DNA of 64,000 nucleotides from Halorhabdus sp. CBA1104 (GCF_009690625.1 NZ_CP033878.1:2480001-2544000), one strand, 5' to 3'; numbered from the stretch's first letter, positions 44,495 to 54,883 are shown. Notes: generated by a model not told the origin, from the letters alone. Numbers and translations: made by a program.

Positions 44495-45616
44495 CTACAG
44501 CTTTGCCGTTGCCGTCCGAATCGCTTCGACGTCGGCATCCGTTTTGAACGTCGTCCCGCCGTAGTGGGTGCGGCTGGCGTCGTAGCCCCCCTCCCGGAGC
44601 GCGGCGAGAAAGTCGTCCATGGCCATCGCCGACCGGTCCCAGCGCTTACAGAGACGGTGTTGATCGTAGTGGGTCGGTTCGTCCAACTCTGCCGAGAGCG
44701 TTTCGAGGAGCGTTCCTGCACGGTCGCGGCTCCCCATCGTCTCTTCGAGGTGTGTTTCGACCGTATCGAGGAAGCCGGACTCGTGGGTCGACCCGAGCCA
44801 CAGCGGCCCGGCTGTCTGGAGGTGCTCACCGCAGTGGGGACAACTCTCTGGCGGGTCGGCGACGAGTCCATCGGCCGTCGAGCGATACAGACAATGCTGG
44901 CAGTGGTGGACGTGGCCGAGTCCCGCGATCGCATCGTCGGCGACCTGTGCGCCGTAGTCGAACTCGAGGTAGGTCCGCACGTAGTGATCGCTCGCGTGGG
45001 TGAGGATCGGCCGGGCCGCAACGTCGTAGCGTGCGGCGGTCCGCACCAGCGCGCCCAGGAGCATCCGGACCGCCATCTCGCCGTGGTACTCGGTATTTCG
45101 CGGGACCGCGCTGTAAGACCGGACGCCACTGTTGAAGTGAGCCCCACACAGGGGCGCGAGGTCGGTCGCCGTCACCGCGAGTAGGCGACTCGCGCTGTTG
45201 ACCGCGGCGTCGGCAAACGGGATCGGCGTCCCGAACGGGTCCAGATCCACGACGTCGAACTGTCGTTCGTGCATGAGTGCGTTTGCGTTCCGGTGGACGA
45301 CGTCGCCATCGAGGTCGTTGCTAGCGAGATTTGCCCGGCAGCGCTCGACAGCATCGTGATCGACGTCACACAGTGTCGTCTCGAAGTCGTTTGCGGCCGC
45401 CCGCACGCCGCGGATGCCACTTGCCGCCGTCGCATCGAGATAGGTCTCGACGGGGTGCTCGTCGCGAGCGTCGATCCGTTCGCGGTAGGCTTTGAGTGTG
45501 GCGACCGTCAGGTCTCGATTCAACTCCTGGTCGGGATTGAAAAAGACGGCATCGCCGACACCTGCCTCGGCCTGCTCGGGGACATCGACGGTTACCCGTC
45601 CCTCCGTGACACGCAT
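44495..45616 (-). CDS. trm1: tRNA (guanine26-N2)-dimethyltransferase Trm1
   Basis: 373 residues from ATG 45614-45616 ([13 protein letters not shown]). SAM-binding [30 protein letters not shown] and [13 protein letters not shown] are Trm1 motifs; the C-terminal domain has a zinc knuckle HCQHCLYR...CPHCGEHL. It dimethylates G26 of tRNA. A TATA box (GGTATAAAAGG, 45724-45734) predicts transcription from about 45702; an in-frame GTG at 45685 would add 23 residues and is possible. Confidence 0.93.
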   Translation of the reverse strand: MRVTEGRVTVDVPEQAEAGVGDAVFFNPDQELNRDLTVATLKAYRERIDARDEHPVETYLDATAASGIRGVRAAANDFETTLCDVDHDAVERCRANLASNDLDGDVVHRNANALMHERQFDVVDLDPFGTPIPFADAAVNSASRLLAVTATDLAPLCGAHFNSGVRSYSAVPRNTEYHGEMAVRMLLGALVRTAARYDVAARPILTHASDHYVRTYLEFDYGAQVADDAIAGLGHVHHCQHCLYRSTADGLVADPPESCPHCGEHLQTAGPLWLGSTHESGFLDTVETHLEETMGSRDRAGTLLETLSAELDEPTHYDQHRLCKRWDRSAMAMDDFLAALREGGYDASRTHYGGTTFKTDADVEAIRTATAKL

Positions 45617-46033
45617 ATCCTCGCTGGGCCGGCCGTGAGGAAAAGCCCCTCGCTCTTGGCCATCCTCGAGTGCCCAATTGGCCACCGCTCTGCCAGGTCT
45701 GTCGTCACCCGTCGGGCGTATCGCCTTTTATACCATCTGTGATCATAAGTACTGCGAGGGTGCTCGTCGCGCCAGCATCTACAATATAAAAATGTTGGGG
45801 ACGGGACGACGACGGACCGATCGTTGGCCCGAGAGGCTATCGTCCGGTCGGTGGCACGAATCTCGTCCCAGAGTGCATGCTGTGCCACTTTTCACTACCG
45901 CTCTGTGAGTATAAACACGGCAATCGCTGCGTTCAACCGCTTGCCGGAGAGCCGATCGGCCCTGTGCTCCCGCATTTTATATGTCATGATCGACCCCCTC
46001 CATTTATAACCATATAGAGTATATAAGTATGTG
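45617..46033. other. divergent promoter region, AT-rich
   Basis: No gene seen. It holds the trm1 TATA box (45724-45734), several further AT-rich patches (45780-45795, 45973-45982) and the TATA box of the exported phosphodiesterase-like gene (46003-46009). Confidence 0.5.
46003..46009 (+). promoter_or_regulatory. TATA box of the exported endonuclease/phosphatase-family gene
   Basis: TTTATAA about 28 nt before the ATG at 46034, consistent with a leaderless message. Confidence 0.55.
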
Positions 46034-47329
46034 ATGTCGCACGACACGACCAGGCGGACGTTCCTGCAAGGGATCGGCGCGACTGTAGCGACCGCGGGTA
46101 TCGCCGGAACGGCGAGTGCGTACGAGCCTCGTTCGGCGACGCGGTTTGCACAGTTCAACATCGAGGATCTCACAACGTCGCAGGTTCAAGAAGAAGAGAC
46201 TAGTTTCTACGAAGACAGCTCCGGCGACGAGCAGGCAGCTGCGGCCGCAGAACTCATTCAAGAGATCCGGCCGGACGTCCTCGTCATCAACGAGCTGACA
46301 AACAACATTCAGCAGGGCAAGAAGACGGACAAGACGAACATCCGGGCGTTCATCGACAACTACCTCCGCGTGCCACAGCGGGACGATCTGGACCCGATTC
46401 CGTTCCCGTACACCTTCCAGCCACCGGTCAACACCGGCGTCCTCCCCGAGGAGGATTACGACTTCAACAAGGACGGGAGTGCGGGCGAGCGGCCCGGCGA
46501 CGCCTACGGGTTCGGGTTCTACCCCGGCCAGTACGGCATGGCGATCGCCAGTCAGTATCCCATCCTGGAATCCGATATCAGAACCTTCCAGGAGTTCCTC
46601 TGGGCGGACATGCCCAACAACCTGATGCCCCTCGACGACGGCTCGATGGACCTCGACGAGGACGGCATCTACCTGACTCCGGAGGAGACAGACGCGTTCC
46701 GTCTCTCCTCGAAGACCCACGCCGACATTCCGGTTCGCGTAGACGGCGAGCCCGTTCACGTCCTCACGTCTCACCCGACCCCGCCACAGTACGACGGGCC
46801 GAACAACTTCAACGGCCGCTGGAACCACGACGAAGTCCGGTTCTGGGCGGATTACGTCGCCAACGCCGAGTACATCTACGACGACGACGGCAACGAGGGC
46901 GGACTCGACGACGATCGCTACGTCCTCATGGGCGATCAAAACGCCGCGGTCATGGGCGAACGCATCCTGAAGCCGGCCCACGCGTTCTTCCGGGAGAACA
47001 AGGACTTCTACACGGACGAACTCCCGAGCAGTCCCGGCGGCGAGAACCTCGGCAAGCCGCATGCGACCCGGATTCGCGGGCCGCGACCTGGCCAGGCCGG
47101 TGATGGCGATACCGTCGTCGGCCAACTGGATCGCGTGCTGCCCTCTCCCGCCCTCTCCTACGAGGATGGCGGCGTCGTCTGGCCCAAACCGAGCGATAGC
47201 CGGATCGAGACGGTCCGAGCCGCGTCCGACCACCGTATGGTCTGGGCCGATCTCGAATCCCCGTCCCAGTCGTCCGGTGTCAGCGAACTGCTCGCAGCGC
47301 TCCGATCGGATTCGTCGTCTGCGGACTAG
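46034..47329 (+). CDS. Tat-exported endonuclease/exonuclease/phosphatase-family protein
   Basis: 431 residues from ATG 46034 (a GTG 3 nt earlier is less likely). TRRTFLQGIGATVATAGIAGTASA is a Tat signal without lipobox Cys. EEP-fold motifs: RFAQFNIEDL (Asn), RPDVLVINEL (Glu metal ligand), VLTSHPTPP, YVLMGDQNA (Asp/Asn) and SDHRMVWADL (Asp-His). The family includes phosphodiesterases, sphingomyelinases and extracellular nucleases; a secreted phosphate-scavenging role is plausible. A T5 run at 47416-47420 may terminate it. Confidence 0.88.
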   Translation: MSHDTTRRTFLQGIGATVATAGIAGTASAYEPRSATRFAQFNIEDLTTSQVQEEETSFYEDSSGDEQAAAAAELIQEIRPDVLVINELTNNIQQGKKTDKTNIRAFIDNYLRVPQRDDLDPIPFPYTFQPPVNTGVLPEEDYDFNKDGSAGERPGDAYGFGFYPGQYGMAIASQYPILESDIRTFQEFLWADMPNNLMPLDDGSMDLDEDGIYLTPEETDAFRLSSKTHADIPVRVDGEPVHVLTSHPTPPQYDGPNNFNGRWNHDEVRFWADYVANAEYIYDDDGNEGGLDDDRYVLMGDQNAAVMGERILKPAHAFFRENKDFYTDELPSSPGGENLGKPHATRIRGPRPGQAGDGDTVVGQLDRVLPSPALSYEDGGVVWPKPSDSRIETVRAASDHRMVWADLESPSQSSGVSELLAALRSDSSSAD

Positions 47330-47510
47330 CCTCGACGCGTTGTCGGCCCCAGCGGGCCGAGCGCCGTCCCCTCCGCCTCGAACTGCCGGTCCCGGCGGGT
47401 TGACGTTCACCGCTCTTTTTCGGGCGGGGTTGTGATTCGATCTTCGTTGCTGTGTCCCGAACACTGCGTGCACCGAACCTGTTTTGCCCGACGCCATCCA
47501 AACGGAACCA

Positions 47511-47858
47511 GTGACTGGCCTCGAAGAGTGGCAAGCGGCTCTCGCTGAAGCGGGCGAACTCACCGCCGACGTCGTCGACCGTATCACTACTGTCCACGAC
47601 TCCCGTGGCGTCCGGGCCATCGAGGCTGTCGCCGAGGATCGCGTCAAGGAATACGAGGACTTCACGGTTGTCGTCGGCCACAGCGACGAGTACGTCATCG
47701 AGGGCGGCGGCTGTACCTGCGAGGACGCCGCTTACAATCTGGATCCCGACGATCCGACCGCCCTCTGCTGGCACGTTTTGGCGGTCAAGATCGCCCGGGA
47801 GATCGACGCTGTCGACCACCACGACATGTACTACTCTGACGTCCGGGATTTCGTGTGA
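47511..47858 (+). CDS. SWIM zinc-finger protein
   Basis: 115 residues from GTG 47511; a TTG 27 nt earlier in frame is possible. CTCEDAAYNLDPDDPTALCWHVLAV is a CxCx(n)CxH SWIM finger, preceded by a beta-rich lead (YEDFTVVVGHSDEYVIEGGG). Haloarchaea carry many stand-alone SWIM proteins of unknown partner; roles in DNA or protein binding are assumed. Confidence 0.8.
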   Translation: MTGLEEWQAALAEAGELTADVVDRITTVHDSRGVRAIEAVAEDRVKEYEDFTVVVGHSDEYVIEGGGCTCEDAAYNLDPDDPTALCWHVLAVKIAREIDAVDHHDMYYSDVRDFV

Positions 47859-47952
47859 CGGCCGGCCAGTCTCGTGGGTGACGATCGAAAGCCGTCATTT
47901 GCTAACTGTACCCATGATTTAATGGTTCAGGATTCCAAGACCGGGTACAATC

Positions 47953-49638
47953 ATGGAGTCGCGGGACGAGATCGTCGTGTTGCACGTCGACGACGAGTCC
48001 GCGTTCGTCGAGACGGCCAGCCAGTTGCTCGCCCGTGAGGACGAGCGCCTCGTCGTCGAAACCGCGACCAGTGCTGCCGCGGCCCTGGACGTACTGGCGG
48101 AGATCGATGTCGATTGCATCGTCAGCGACTACGAGATGCCCGACTGTGACGGGATCGCGTTCCTCGAAGCCGTTCGTGCTGAGTACGATGACCTGCCGTT
48201 TATCCTCTTTACGGGCAAAGGGAGCGAGGAGATCGCCAGCGATGCCATCTCTGCCGGCGTGACCGACTATCTCCAGAAGGGGGCAGGCACGAGCCAGTAC
48301 GCCGTCCTGGCCAATCGGGTCACGAACGCGGTCGCGACCGCCCGCAGTCGGGACCGGGCGGCGACGATGCACCGGATGCAGAAAGTCCTCCGGGACGTCA
48401 ACCAGCGTCTCGTCCGCGCTGAAAGTCGGGCTCAGATCGAAGCGGACGTGTGTACAGTTATCAGCCGGATCGAGCCCTACGGACTGGTCTGGATTGGCGC
48501 GCCTGCGGGCGGCATCGTCACGGTCCGCGCGAGTGCCGGTCCCGCAACCGACTATCTGGATGCACTCACTGTCGAGATCGATGATGCCGCTCCCGCGGTG
48601 GAACCGACTGCACAAGCTCTCGGCGGAGCCACGTCGGTCGTGGTCCAGTCGATCCCGGACGATCCTGCCCCGGAGTCCTGGGAAGCCCTCGCCCGCGAGC
48701 ACGGCCTCCGAGGTGTCGTCACCGTCCCACTCGTTCACGGCGGCCGGCAGTTCGGGGCCTTGAGTGTCTACAGCGACCAGCCGGCGTTTTTCGACCAGCG
48801 GGAACACTCTCTGCTGGCCGAACTGGGCGAAGACGTCGCACACGCGATCCATCGGGCCGAAAACGAGCGGGAATTGCGAGACAAACAGGCCGACCTGCGC
48901 GTCTACGAGCGGGCCGTCGCGTCTTCGAGTGATCTACTGGCCGGGATCGACACCGACTATACGCTCATTTTCGCCAACGAGCGCTACCGGGAATTTCACG
49001 GCATTTCCGAGGATGCCGTCGGCGAGATCCCGCTGCCCGACGCCTTAGGCGAGGTCTGGTCCGAGCAAATCAAAGCACGCGAGGATCGCGTTCTCGATGG
49101 GGCGATTCTCAACTACGAAGTGACGCGGACGGGCCCGGACGGTGACGAACGGACCTTTTCGGTCCGCGATTATCCACTGAAAGACCGCGACGGTACGATC
49201 CTCGGGGTCGTCGGGGCGATGCGGGACATCACCCCGCGAAAGATCGCCGAGCGAGAACTCAAACGCTACAAGCAACGGTACGATCTCGCCGTCGAGGCGG
49301 CTGAAATCGGCATCTGGGATTGGGATATCCGGACCGACGAGGTCCAATTCAACGAGCAGTGGGCGACGATGCTTGGGTATTCGATAGCGGAGATCGACAA
49401 CACCATCGACGCCTGGGAACAGCGTGTCAATCCGGAAGATCTCCCCGACGTCGCGGCCGCCTTGGACGCTCATCTGGCCGGTGAGACCGACCGCTACGAG
49501 AGTGAACATCGCATGCGAACGGCCGGCGGGGCCTGGAAGTGGGTCCAGGACATCGGTCGGGTGACTCGCCGCGACGAGGACGGCGACCCGCTCCGTGCTG
49601 TCGGGGTGCACATCGACGTCGACGATCGCGTCGGGTGA
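47953..49638 (+). CDS. response regulator-GAF-PAS-PAS signalling protein without kinase domain
   Basis: 561 residues. Receiver domain (residues 6-125; phospho-acceptor Asp in CIVSDYEMP, Lys in LFTGKGSEE), GAF domain (about 150-310), PAS (about 325-440; GVVGAMRDITPRKIAERE) and PAS (about 445-560; WDIRTDEVQFNEQWATMLGYS). The protein ends directly after the second PAS, so the usual histidine kinase or Bat HTH output is missing. It may pass a signal to a separate kinase. The next gene is convergent, 5 nt away, leaving no room for a lost domain. Confidence 0.88.
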   Translation: MESRDEIVVLHVDDESAFVETASQLLAREDERLVVETATSAAAALDVLAEIDVDCIVSDYEMPDCDGIAFLEAVRAEYDDLPFILFTGKGSEEIASDAISAGVTDYLQKGAGTSQYAVLANRVTNAVATARSRDRAATMHRMQKVLRDVNQRLVRAESRAQIEADVCTVISRIEPYGLVWIGAPAGGIVTVRASAGPATDYLDALTVEIDDAAPAVEPTAQALGGATSVVVQSIPDDPAPESWEALAREHGLRGVVTVPLVHGGRQFGALSVYSDQPAFFDQREHSLLAELGEDVAHAIHRAENERELRDKQADLRVYERAVASSSDLLAGIDTDYTLIFANERYREFHGISEDAVGEIPLPDALGEVWSEQIKAREDRVLDGAILNYEVTRTGPDGDERTFSVRDYPLKDRDGTILGVVGAMRDITPRKIAERELKRYKQRYDLAVEAAEIGIWDWDIRTDEVQFNEQWATMLGYSIAEIDNTIDAWEQRVNPEDLPDVAAALDAHLAGETDRYESEHRMRTAGGAWKWVQDIGRVTRRDEDGDPLRAVGVHIDVDDRVG

Positions 49639-49643
49639 GCCTC

Positions 49644-50855
49644 TCAGACCAACACGTCGACCGCGTACCCGTTCTCGCGAAGTGTCCCGAGCAGCGTTTC
49701 GACGTGCTCCGGGCCGCGCGTTTCGATGTCGAGATCGACGACCGTATCGTCCATCGCGATGTCACGCGAGGCGCGGTCGTGCTCGATGGCGTAGATGTTG
49801 CCTTGCTGGGCGGAGATGATTTCGACGAGATCCTCCAAGGCCCCGGGGTGATCCTCGAGGACGGTCCGGATCCGGAGGTACCGGCCCGTCTCGATCAACC
49901 CGCGCATGATCATCGTCGTCAGGACGTTCAGGTCGACGTTCCCACCGGACAACACCGGGACGATCGTCTCGCCGGCCTCGTATTCGAAGGCGTTCTCGAA
50001 CAGGGCAGCGACGGGCACCGCCCCGCCGCCTTCGACGAGTGTCTTCGTTCGCTCTAGCAGCTTCGTCACCGCGACGGCGATCGCCGAGTCCGGGACGGTG
50101 ACCACCTCGTCGACCCGCCGTTGGATCACCTCGAACGTTCGCTCGCCGACCTTCCGGGTCGCGATGCCGTCCGCGATCGTGTCGACGCCCTCGCGCTCGA
50201 CGATCTCGCCCGCTGCCAGCGACTGCGGGAGGCTGGCCGCACCCTCGGCCTGGACGCCGATGACGCGGACGTCCTCTGAGAGGCCTTTCAGCGCGGTCGC
50301 GACGCCGCTGATCAGTCCCCCGCCGCCGACCGCGACGACCACCGTGTCCACCTCGGGACAGTCTTCTTCGATCTCCAGGCCGAGAGTTCCCTGGCCGGCC
50401 ATCACCATCTCGTCGTCGAAGGCAGGGACGTACGTTCGATCTTCTGCGTCGGCGATCTCGTGGGCGTGTTCGGCTGCCGCGTCGTAGTCCTCGCCGTGGA
50501 GGACGACGTTGCCCCCGTAGCTGCGGGTGGCTTTGACTTTCGCGACGGGTGCACGCTCGGGCATGACGATCGTCGAATCGACCCCCATCTGGCTGGCTGC
50601 GAGTGCAACACCTTGGGCGTGGTTGCCGGCGCTGGCCGCGACGACACCGGCGTCTTGCTGGGCTTCGGTGAGTGTCGCGATCCGGTTGGTCGCGCCACGG
50701 ATCTTGAACGAGCCGGTCCGCTGGACGGTCTCGTATTTCAAGTGTACGTCCGCGCCCGTCATCTCGGAAAACGAGTACGACCGCTCTAGGGGCGTGTGTC
50801 TGGCTGTCCGGGTGACCCGATCGCGGGCCGCCAGGACGTCCTCGCGGGTGAGCAT
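49644..50855 (-). CDS. ilvA: threonine ammonia-lyase (threonine dehydratase)
   Basis: 403 residues from ATG 50853-50855 (MLTREDVLAARDRV). PLP lysine in QRTGSFKIRGATNR, phosphate-binding loop VAVGGGGLISGVA, and SAGNHAQGVALAA. A C-terminal ACT-like regulatory domain starts about residue 325 (YLRIRTVLEDHPGALEDLVEIISAQQGNI). It makes 2-oxobutanoate for isoleucine synthesis. ATTTAAGTA at about 50935 is a probable TATA box. Confidence 0.94.
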   Translation of the reverse strand: MLTREDVLAARDRVTRTARHTPLERSYSFSEMTGADVHLKYETVQRTGSFKIRGATNRIATLTEAQQDAGVVAASAGNHAQGVALAASQMGVDSTIVMPERAPVAKVKATRSYGGNVVLHGEDYDAAAEHAHEIADAEDRTYVPAFDDEMVMAGQGTLGLEIEEDCPEVDTVVVAVGGGGLISGVATALKGLSEDVRVIGVQAEGAASLPQSLAAGEIVEREGVDTIADGIATRKVGERTFEVIQRRVDEVVTVPDSAIAVAVTKLLERTKTLVEGGGAVPVAALFENAFEYEAGETIVPVLSGGNVDLNVLTTMIMRGLIETGRYLRIRTVLEDHPGALEDLVEIISAQQGNIYAIEHDRASRDIAMDDTVVDLDIETRGPEHVETLLGTLRENGYAVDVLV

Positions 50856-51024
50856 ATCTGCACTTCCGACTGGACGCCAGTAAGGGTAGGGGAAGAGAGC
50901 GTGTGACTGCACTCGAAGCGGGTGGTGGAGAGTACTTAAATCTCGTGGTAGCGTGATGGGCGTAAAATCGCAGGACTCAAAGCGGTTAGAGGAGCAGTCT
51001 GACGGGTGACCGACGGACGTCCGG

Positions 51025-51402
51025 TTACTTAAATAGAATCTCCGGCGGTCGTACCGAGACAGCGATCATCCGCTCGGCGTCGGCCTCGACCGTGACTGTC
51101 TCGTTGAAGCGGACAGTCGACTCGTTGGTGACAGAAACACGCAGTGTGTGAGACTCGTCGTCGTTGTTGGTGAGGACGACTGGGGCATCGTCACCATCCA
51201 GGATCGTCGTGGGTTCGCTCGTCGTCGTTGCCGTCTCCGTTGTAGCTGGGGTCGCTGTCGGGGCTGCTGTCGTCGGCGTCGCGGTCGGCGTTGCGGTTGT
51301 AGTGGCGGTTGGCGTTTGGGTCGTCGGCGCACTCGTCGTCGCACAGCCTGCTATCGCGACGATACCGACGACCACAAGCAGGGGGACAAGGCGGCTCGAC
51401 AT
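51025..51402 (-). CDS. small lipoprotein with Thr/Pro-rich linker
   Basis: 125 residues from ATG 51400-51402. LVPLLVVVGIVAIAGC is a Sec-type lipoprotein signal; a Thr/Pro/Ala linker (about 50 residues) resembles an O-glycosylated stalk; the C-terminal part (VVLTNNDDESHTLRVSVTNESTVRFNETVTVEADAE) looks like a small beta-sandwich. Function unknown. Confidence 0.7.
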   Translation of the reverse strand: MSSRLVPLLVVVGIVAIAGCATTSAPTTQTPTATTTATPTATPTTAAPTATPATTETATTTSEPTTILDGDDAPVVLTNNDDESHTLRVSVTNESTVRFNETVTVEADAERMIAVSVRPPEILFK

Positions 51403-51528
51403 ACCGATCACTGGCCATCAATGTGGTATATGTTTTTGGGCGAACGGGAATCGTCGAGCGCATCGATAACACAAACCGGCCTTTGAGTCTTCTGAAAGCA
51501 CTTTTCGGTGGCCGCGGTACGGACGCCC

Positions 51529-52245
51529 ATGAACCGACGAACGTTCCTGGCACTGTGTGGAACGGGGGGCCTCGGCACTGCCGGCTGCTTGTCCACGGCG
51601 CGCGACGACGGTCACTCGCCAAGCGAGACCCGACAGCAGCCTGGAACGACAGCGGCGTCCCCGACCGGCACCGACTCCAATGGCCCCGACGAAACCGCGA
51701 CACCGACGAAGGAAGACATCGAGACGAGCACCCGGACTGGGACCGAAACGACGCAGACGTCACCCGTCACCGTCGAGTACGACGTTCGAGCCGGCGACGT
51801 TCCCGATACCGTGCAATCTCTCGACGTGACTCTCCAGGTGGTTTTCCTCAGCGACGCTGGGGAGATGACGGCCTGTTTGCGGGAAACCTACACGGGACCG
51901 TACAAGCCGACGCCAACGCCGATTCCGACGCCAACCCAGGACGCCTGCCATCGGTCAGATTCGTTCACGATCGACCTCACCGAGATCGAGTCCGGGTACT
52001 CGATCGGTCCACTCAGTGCGCCCGGTTCGTTCGCGGCGGGCCACGCCCTGATCGTCACCAAGGTGACCGTGACGGACCAGGACGGCGAGGCCGTCCCGAT
52101 CAAAGGGACCGGGGGCCACCGTGCCGCCGTCGTCGAGGAGCGACCAGACGGTCCGTACCAGGTCGAACTCGGCGTCGCGACCGGCCCAGACGAAGCAGGG
52201 TACGACTACGAACTCGTTTCGACTCTGCTCGAACCGACGAACTGA
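51529..52245 (+). CDS. Tat lipoprotein of unknown function
   Basis: 238 residues from ATG 51529. NRRTFLALCGTGGLGTAGC is a Tat lipobox signal, then a Ser/Thr/Pro-rich linker (about 60 residues) and a beta-rich domain. A proline stretch YKPTPTPIPTPTQDAC in the middle of that domain is unusual. Transcribed away from the small lipoprotein gene across 126 nt. No family recognised. Confidence 0.7.
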   Translation: MNRRTFLALCGTGGLGTAGCLSTARDDGHSPSETRQQPGTTAASPTGTDSNGPDETATPTKEDIETSTRTGTETTQTSPVTVEYDVRAGDVPDTVQSLDVTLQVVFLSDAGEMTACLRETYTGPYKPTPTPIPTPTQDACHRSDSFTIDLTEIESGYSIGPLSAPGSFAAGHALIVTKVTVTDQDGEAVPIKGTGGHRAAVVEERPDGPYQVELGVATGPDEAGYDYELVSTLLEPTN

Positions 52246-52286
52246 CGGACTAGAATCCAAACTTGTCGAGCGGTTCGGCGCCGAGC

Positions 52287-53426
52287 CTACCGCTTGTCGA
52301 TCCGAACGAATGCCTGATCGTCGGGGCCGACGTAACGGGCTCGCGGGCGGATGAGGCGGTTTTCGTCCTGGTATTCGAGGACGTGGGCGACCCAGCCGCC
52401 GACGCGACTCATCGCGAAGATGGGCGTGTAGATGTCGATCGGGATGCCCATCTGGTAGTACATCGACGCCGAGTAGAAGTCGACGTTCGGCGCGATGCCC
52501 GTCTCTTTGTCCATGAACTCCTCGATGGCCCGGCTATAGGAGTACCACTTGAACTCGTCTGCGGCCTTGCCCAGGGCCTTGGATTTCGCGCCGAGGATCT
52601 TCGCCCGGGGATCCTTGACGCTGTAGACGCGGTGGCCAAAGCCGGGGATGCGCTCGCCGCTCTCGATGGCCTCCCGAGCCCACTCGACGGCCGTCAGCTC
52701 GTGCTCGTCGATTTCGAGCAGCGTGTGCATCACGTTCTGGTTGGCACCGCCGTGTAGATCCCCCTTCAGCGCGCCGATGGCGCTGGTGACCGAGCTGTGC
52801 AGGTCAGACAGCGTCGAGGCGGTCACCATCGCGGCGAAGGTCGAGGCGTTGATGCCGTGGTCGGCGTGGACGACCAGGGCCATGTCGAAGATGTCCGCGA
52901 GCGTCTGGTCGGGTTCCTCACCGTTGAGCATGTACAGGAAGTTCGCCGCGTGGCCCAGGTCCTCTCGGGGCGGGACGTACTCCTCGCCGTCACGGAAGCG
53001 CTTGTAGGCGGCGACGATCGTCGGCATCTTGGCCGTAATTCGCCGCCCCTTCCGCTGGGTGATCTCGCCGTTGCCCCCCTCCCCGGTCGAGTCCTCGGGA
53101 TCGTAGGCCGACAGCATCGAGACGGCCGTCCGGAGAGCGGCCATCGGGTTCTCCTCGGCGGCCGCCAGCTCCCGGATCGTCGAGAGGACGGCCTCGTCGA
53201 CCTCGCGTTCGTTTGCCATCCGCTCTTGGAAGTCCGCCAGTTCCGATTCGGTCGGCAACTGCCCTTCCCAGAGCAAGTACAGTACCTCCTCGAAACTGGC
53301 GTTTCTGGCGAGGTCCTCGATGGCGTACCCCCGGTAGACGAGTCGGCCCGCGTCGCCGTCGATGTCACTCAATGTCGACTCGGCGACCAGCACGCCCTCT
53401 AGTCCCTTCCGGAGCTCCTCAGGCAT
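52287..53426 (-). CDS. citZ: citrate synthase
   Basis: 379 residues. GRLVYRGYAIEDLA at the start, DHGINASTFAAMVTAST (first catalytic His), GALKGDLHGGANQNVM (second), RIPGFGHRVYSVKDPRA (third) and YYQMGIPIDIYTPIFAMSRVGGWVAHVLEY with the catalytic Asp region downstream. Length and motifs match archaeal citrate synthases that condense oxaloacetate with acetyl-CoA. Methylcitrate synthase activity cannot be ruled out. Confidence 0.95.
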   Translation of the reverse strand: MPEELRKGLEGVLVAESTLSDIDGDAGRLVYRGYAIEDLARNASFEEVLYLLWEGQLPTESELADFQERMANEREVDEAVLSTIRELAAAEENPMAALRTAVSMLSAYDPEDSTGEGGNGEITQRKGRRITAKMPTIVAAYKRFRDGEEYVPPREDLGHAANFLYMLNGEEPDQTLADIFDMALVVHADHGINASTFAAMVTASTLSDLHSSVTSAIGALKGDLHGGANQNVMHTLLEIDEHELTAVEWAREAIESGERIPGFGHRVYSVKDPRAKILGAKSKALGKAADEFKWYSYSRAIEEFMDKETGIAPNVDFYSASMYYQMGIPIDIYTPIFAMSRVGGWVAHVLEYQDENRLIRPRARYVGPDDQAFVRIDKR

Positions 53427-53638
53427 ACCCTATACTGCTTTCCGTCAAGGAAAAGCATTATCGTTTCCCGGTCTCGTCTGCCGGCGTCTCCTGTTTTTGG
53501 TCCGTTTACTGGTCGAATGGCGCCGTTTCGGGTCTGTCGCTGGACGTTCGTCTCTCTTGGCGAGTGGTATGGTACCAATAACCGATCCCGGTCGACGCCG
53601 GGCAATCCTTTTGGCCCGTGGCGCTGAACCGATACTGA

Positions 53639-54856
53639 ATGTCGCCCGACGAGGCTGTCAGCTACGAGCCGGTCAGTGTCAAGGCAGTGCTGGCGGAGAT
53701 GAAAGACACTGCCGAGCTGTTGATCGATCTGTCGTATTCGGCCGTCCTGTTGGGGAGTGACGATATCGCCGAGGAAGTGCTCGTCTTAGAAGAGCGCATG
53801 GACGTCTTGCACCTGCAGGCACGGATGAGTCTCCTCATGGCCGCCCGCAATCCGTCCGATGCCGAGGCGCTCGCCCCGGTGCTTGGGGTCGTCGGGGCTG
53901 CCGAGAAGATCAGCGACGCCGCGGGCGACATCGCCAAGGTCGTCCTCGAAGACGTCGGCCTGCCGCCGGCGATGCGAGCGACGCTTCCGGAGGCCGTCGA
54001 GACGCTGGTGCGGGCAACCGTCACAGATGGGTCGTCTTACGCCGGCCGGTCCCTCGGTGATCTCAACCTCGAAACCGCCACTGGGGTCCGCGTGATCGCA
54101 ATTCGTCGCCAGGGCGAGTGGTTGTTGAATCCCGACGCGACGACGGCACTCGAAACCGGGGATGTCCTCCTGGTGCGCGGGCCGGACGACGGGATCGCCG
54201 ATGTCTACGCGGTCGCGACCGGTGAAGACTACGAGCCGCCGGCCGCCCCCGAACCGGCCATCGAGGACCTCGAACGGGCGGTCGACTCGATCGTCCTCAT
54301 GAAGAACATGAGCGAACTCGCCGTCGACCTCGCTTATGGGGCCGTGCTGTTCGACAGCGAGGCCGTCGCCGAGGAGGTCCTCGAACTCGAAGCGGAAGTC
54401 GACGCCCTCCAGTCCCGGTTTGAAGCCTGGACGCTCCGGGCGGCCGGCCGGGTCGAGGAGCCGATCAGCCTCCGGGGGATGGTCCGCCTCGCCAACGCGA
54501 CGGAGGTGATCTCGGATGCCGCCCTGGAGATCAGTGAAGGTGTCCTCCGGGGATTGGGGACCCACCCTGTGGTCGCGGCCGCCGTCGAGGAGAGTGACGA
54601 AGTGATCGTCCGGGAGGCCGTCGACGCCGACAGCCAACTCGACGGCGTCACGCTCGGTGAGCGGGAACTCAAGACCGAGACGGGGATGCGCGTCATCGCC
54701 GTCCGCCGGCCTCGCGACCAGCCGACCGGGAAACACGGGACCGAGTGGGAGCTCTCGCCCGGACCGAAAACGGAACTTACCGCGGGTGACGTCCTCATTG
54801 CCAAGGGAACCCGCAGCGGTGCCGAGCGGCTGGCGGCCCTCTTGGACGGTGCTTGA
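53639..54856 (+). CDS. PhoU/TrkA-C protein with internal duplication, potassium-channel-associated
   Basis: 405 residues in two similar halves. Each half has a PhoU-like helical part (AEMKDTAELLIDLSYSAVLLGSDDIAEEVLVLE; MKNMSELAVDLAYGAVLFDSEAVAEEVLELE) followed by a TrkA_C domain (GVRVIAIRRQGEWLLNPDATTALETGDVLLVRG; GMRVIAVRRPRDQPTGK...LTAGDVLIAKG). The architecture belongs to haloarchaeal Trk/KefB-type K+ transport regulators. No membrane channel is adjacent, so it may serve a distant one. Confidence 0.9.
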   Translation: MSPDEAVSYEPVSVKAVLAEMKDTAELLIDLSYSAVLLGSDDIAEEVLVLEERMDVLHLQARMSLLMAARNPSDAEALAPVLGVVGAAEKISDAAGDIAKVVLEDVGLPPAMRATLPEAVETLVRATVTDGSSYAGRSLGDLNLETATGVRVIAIRRQGEWLLNPDATTALETGDVLLVRGPDDGIADVYAVATGEDYEPPAAPEPAIEDLERAVDSIVLMKNMSELAVDLAYGAVLFDSEAVAEEVLELEAEVDALQSRFEAWTLRAAGRVEEPISLRGMVRLANATEVISDAALEISEGVLRGLGTHPVVAAAVEESDEVIVREAVDADSQLDGVTLGERELKTETGMRVIAVRRPRDQPTGKHGTEWELSPGPKTELTAGDVLIAKGTRSGAERLAALLDGA

Positions 54857-54883
54857 GCGGCGGTGGGTGTCGACTGGGCGCCG

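Noticed and set aside
46004-47698. 564-codon open frame on the minus strand opposite the exported phosphodiesterase-like gene.
   Set aside because: High-GC antisense artefact; the + strand has a Tat signal and metal-site motifs.
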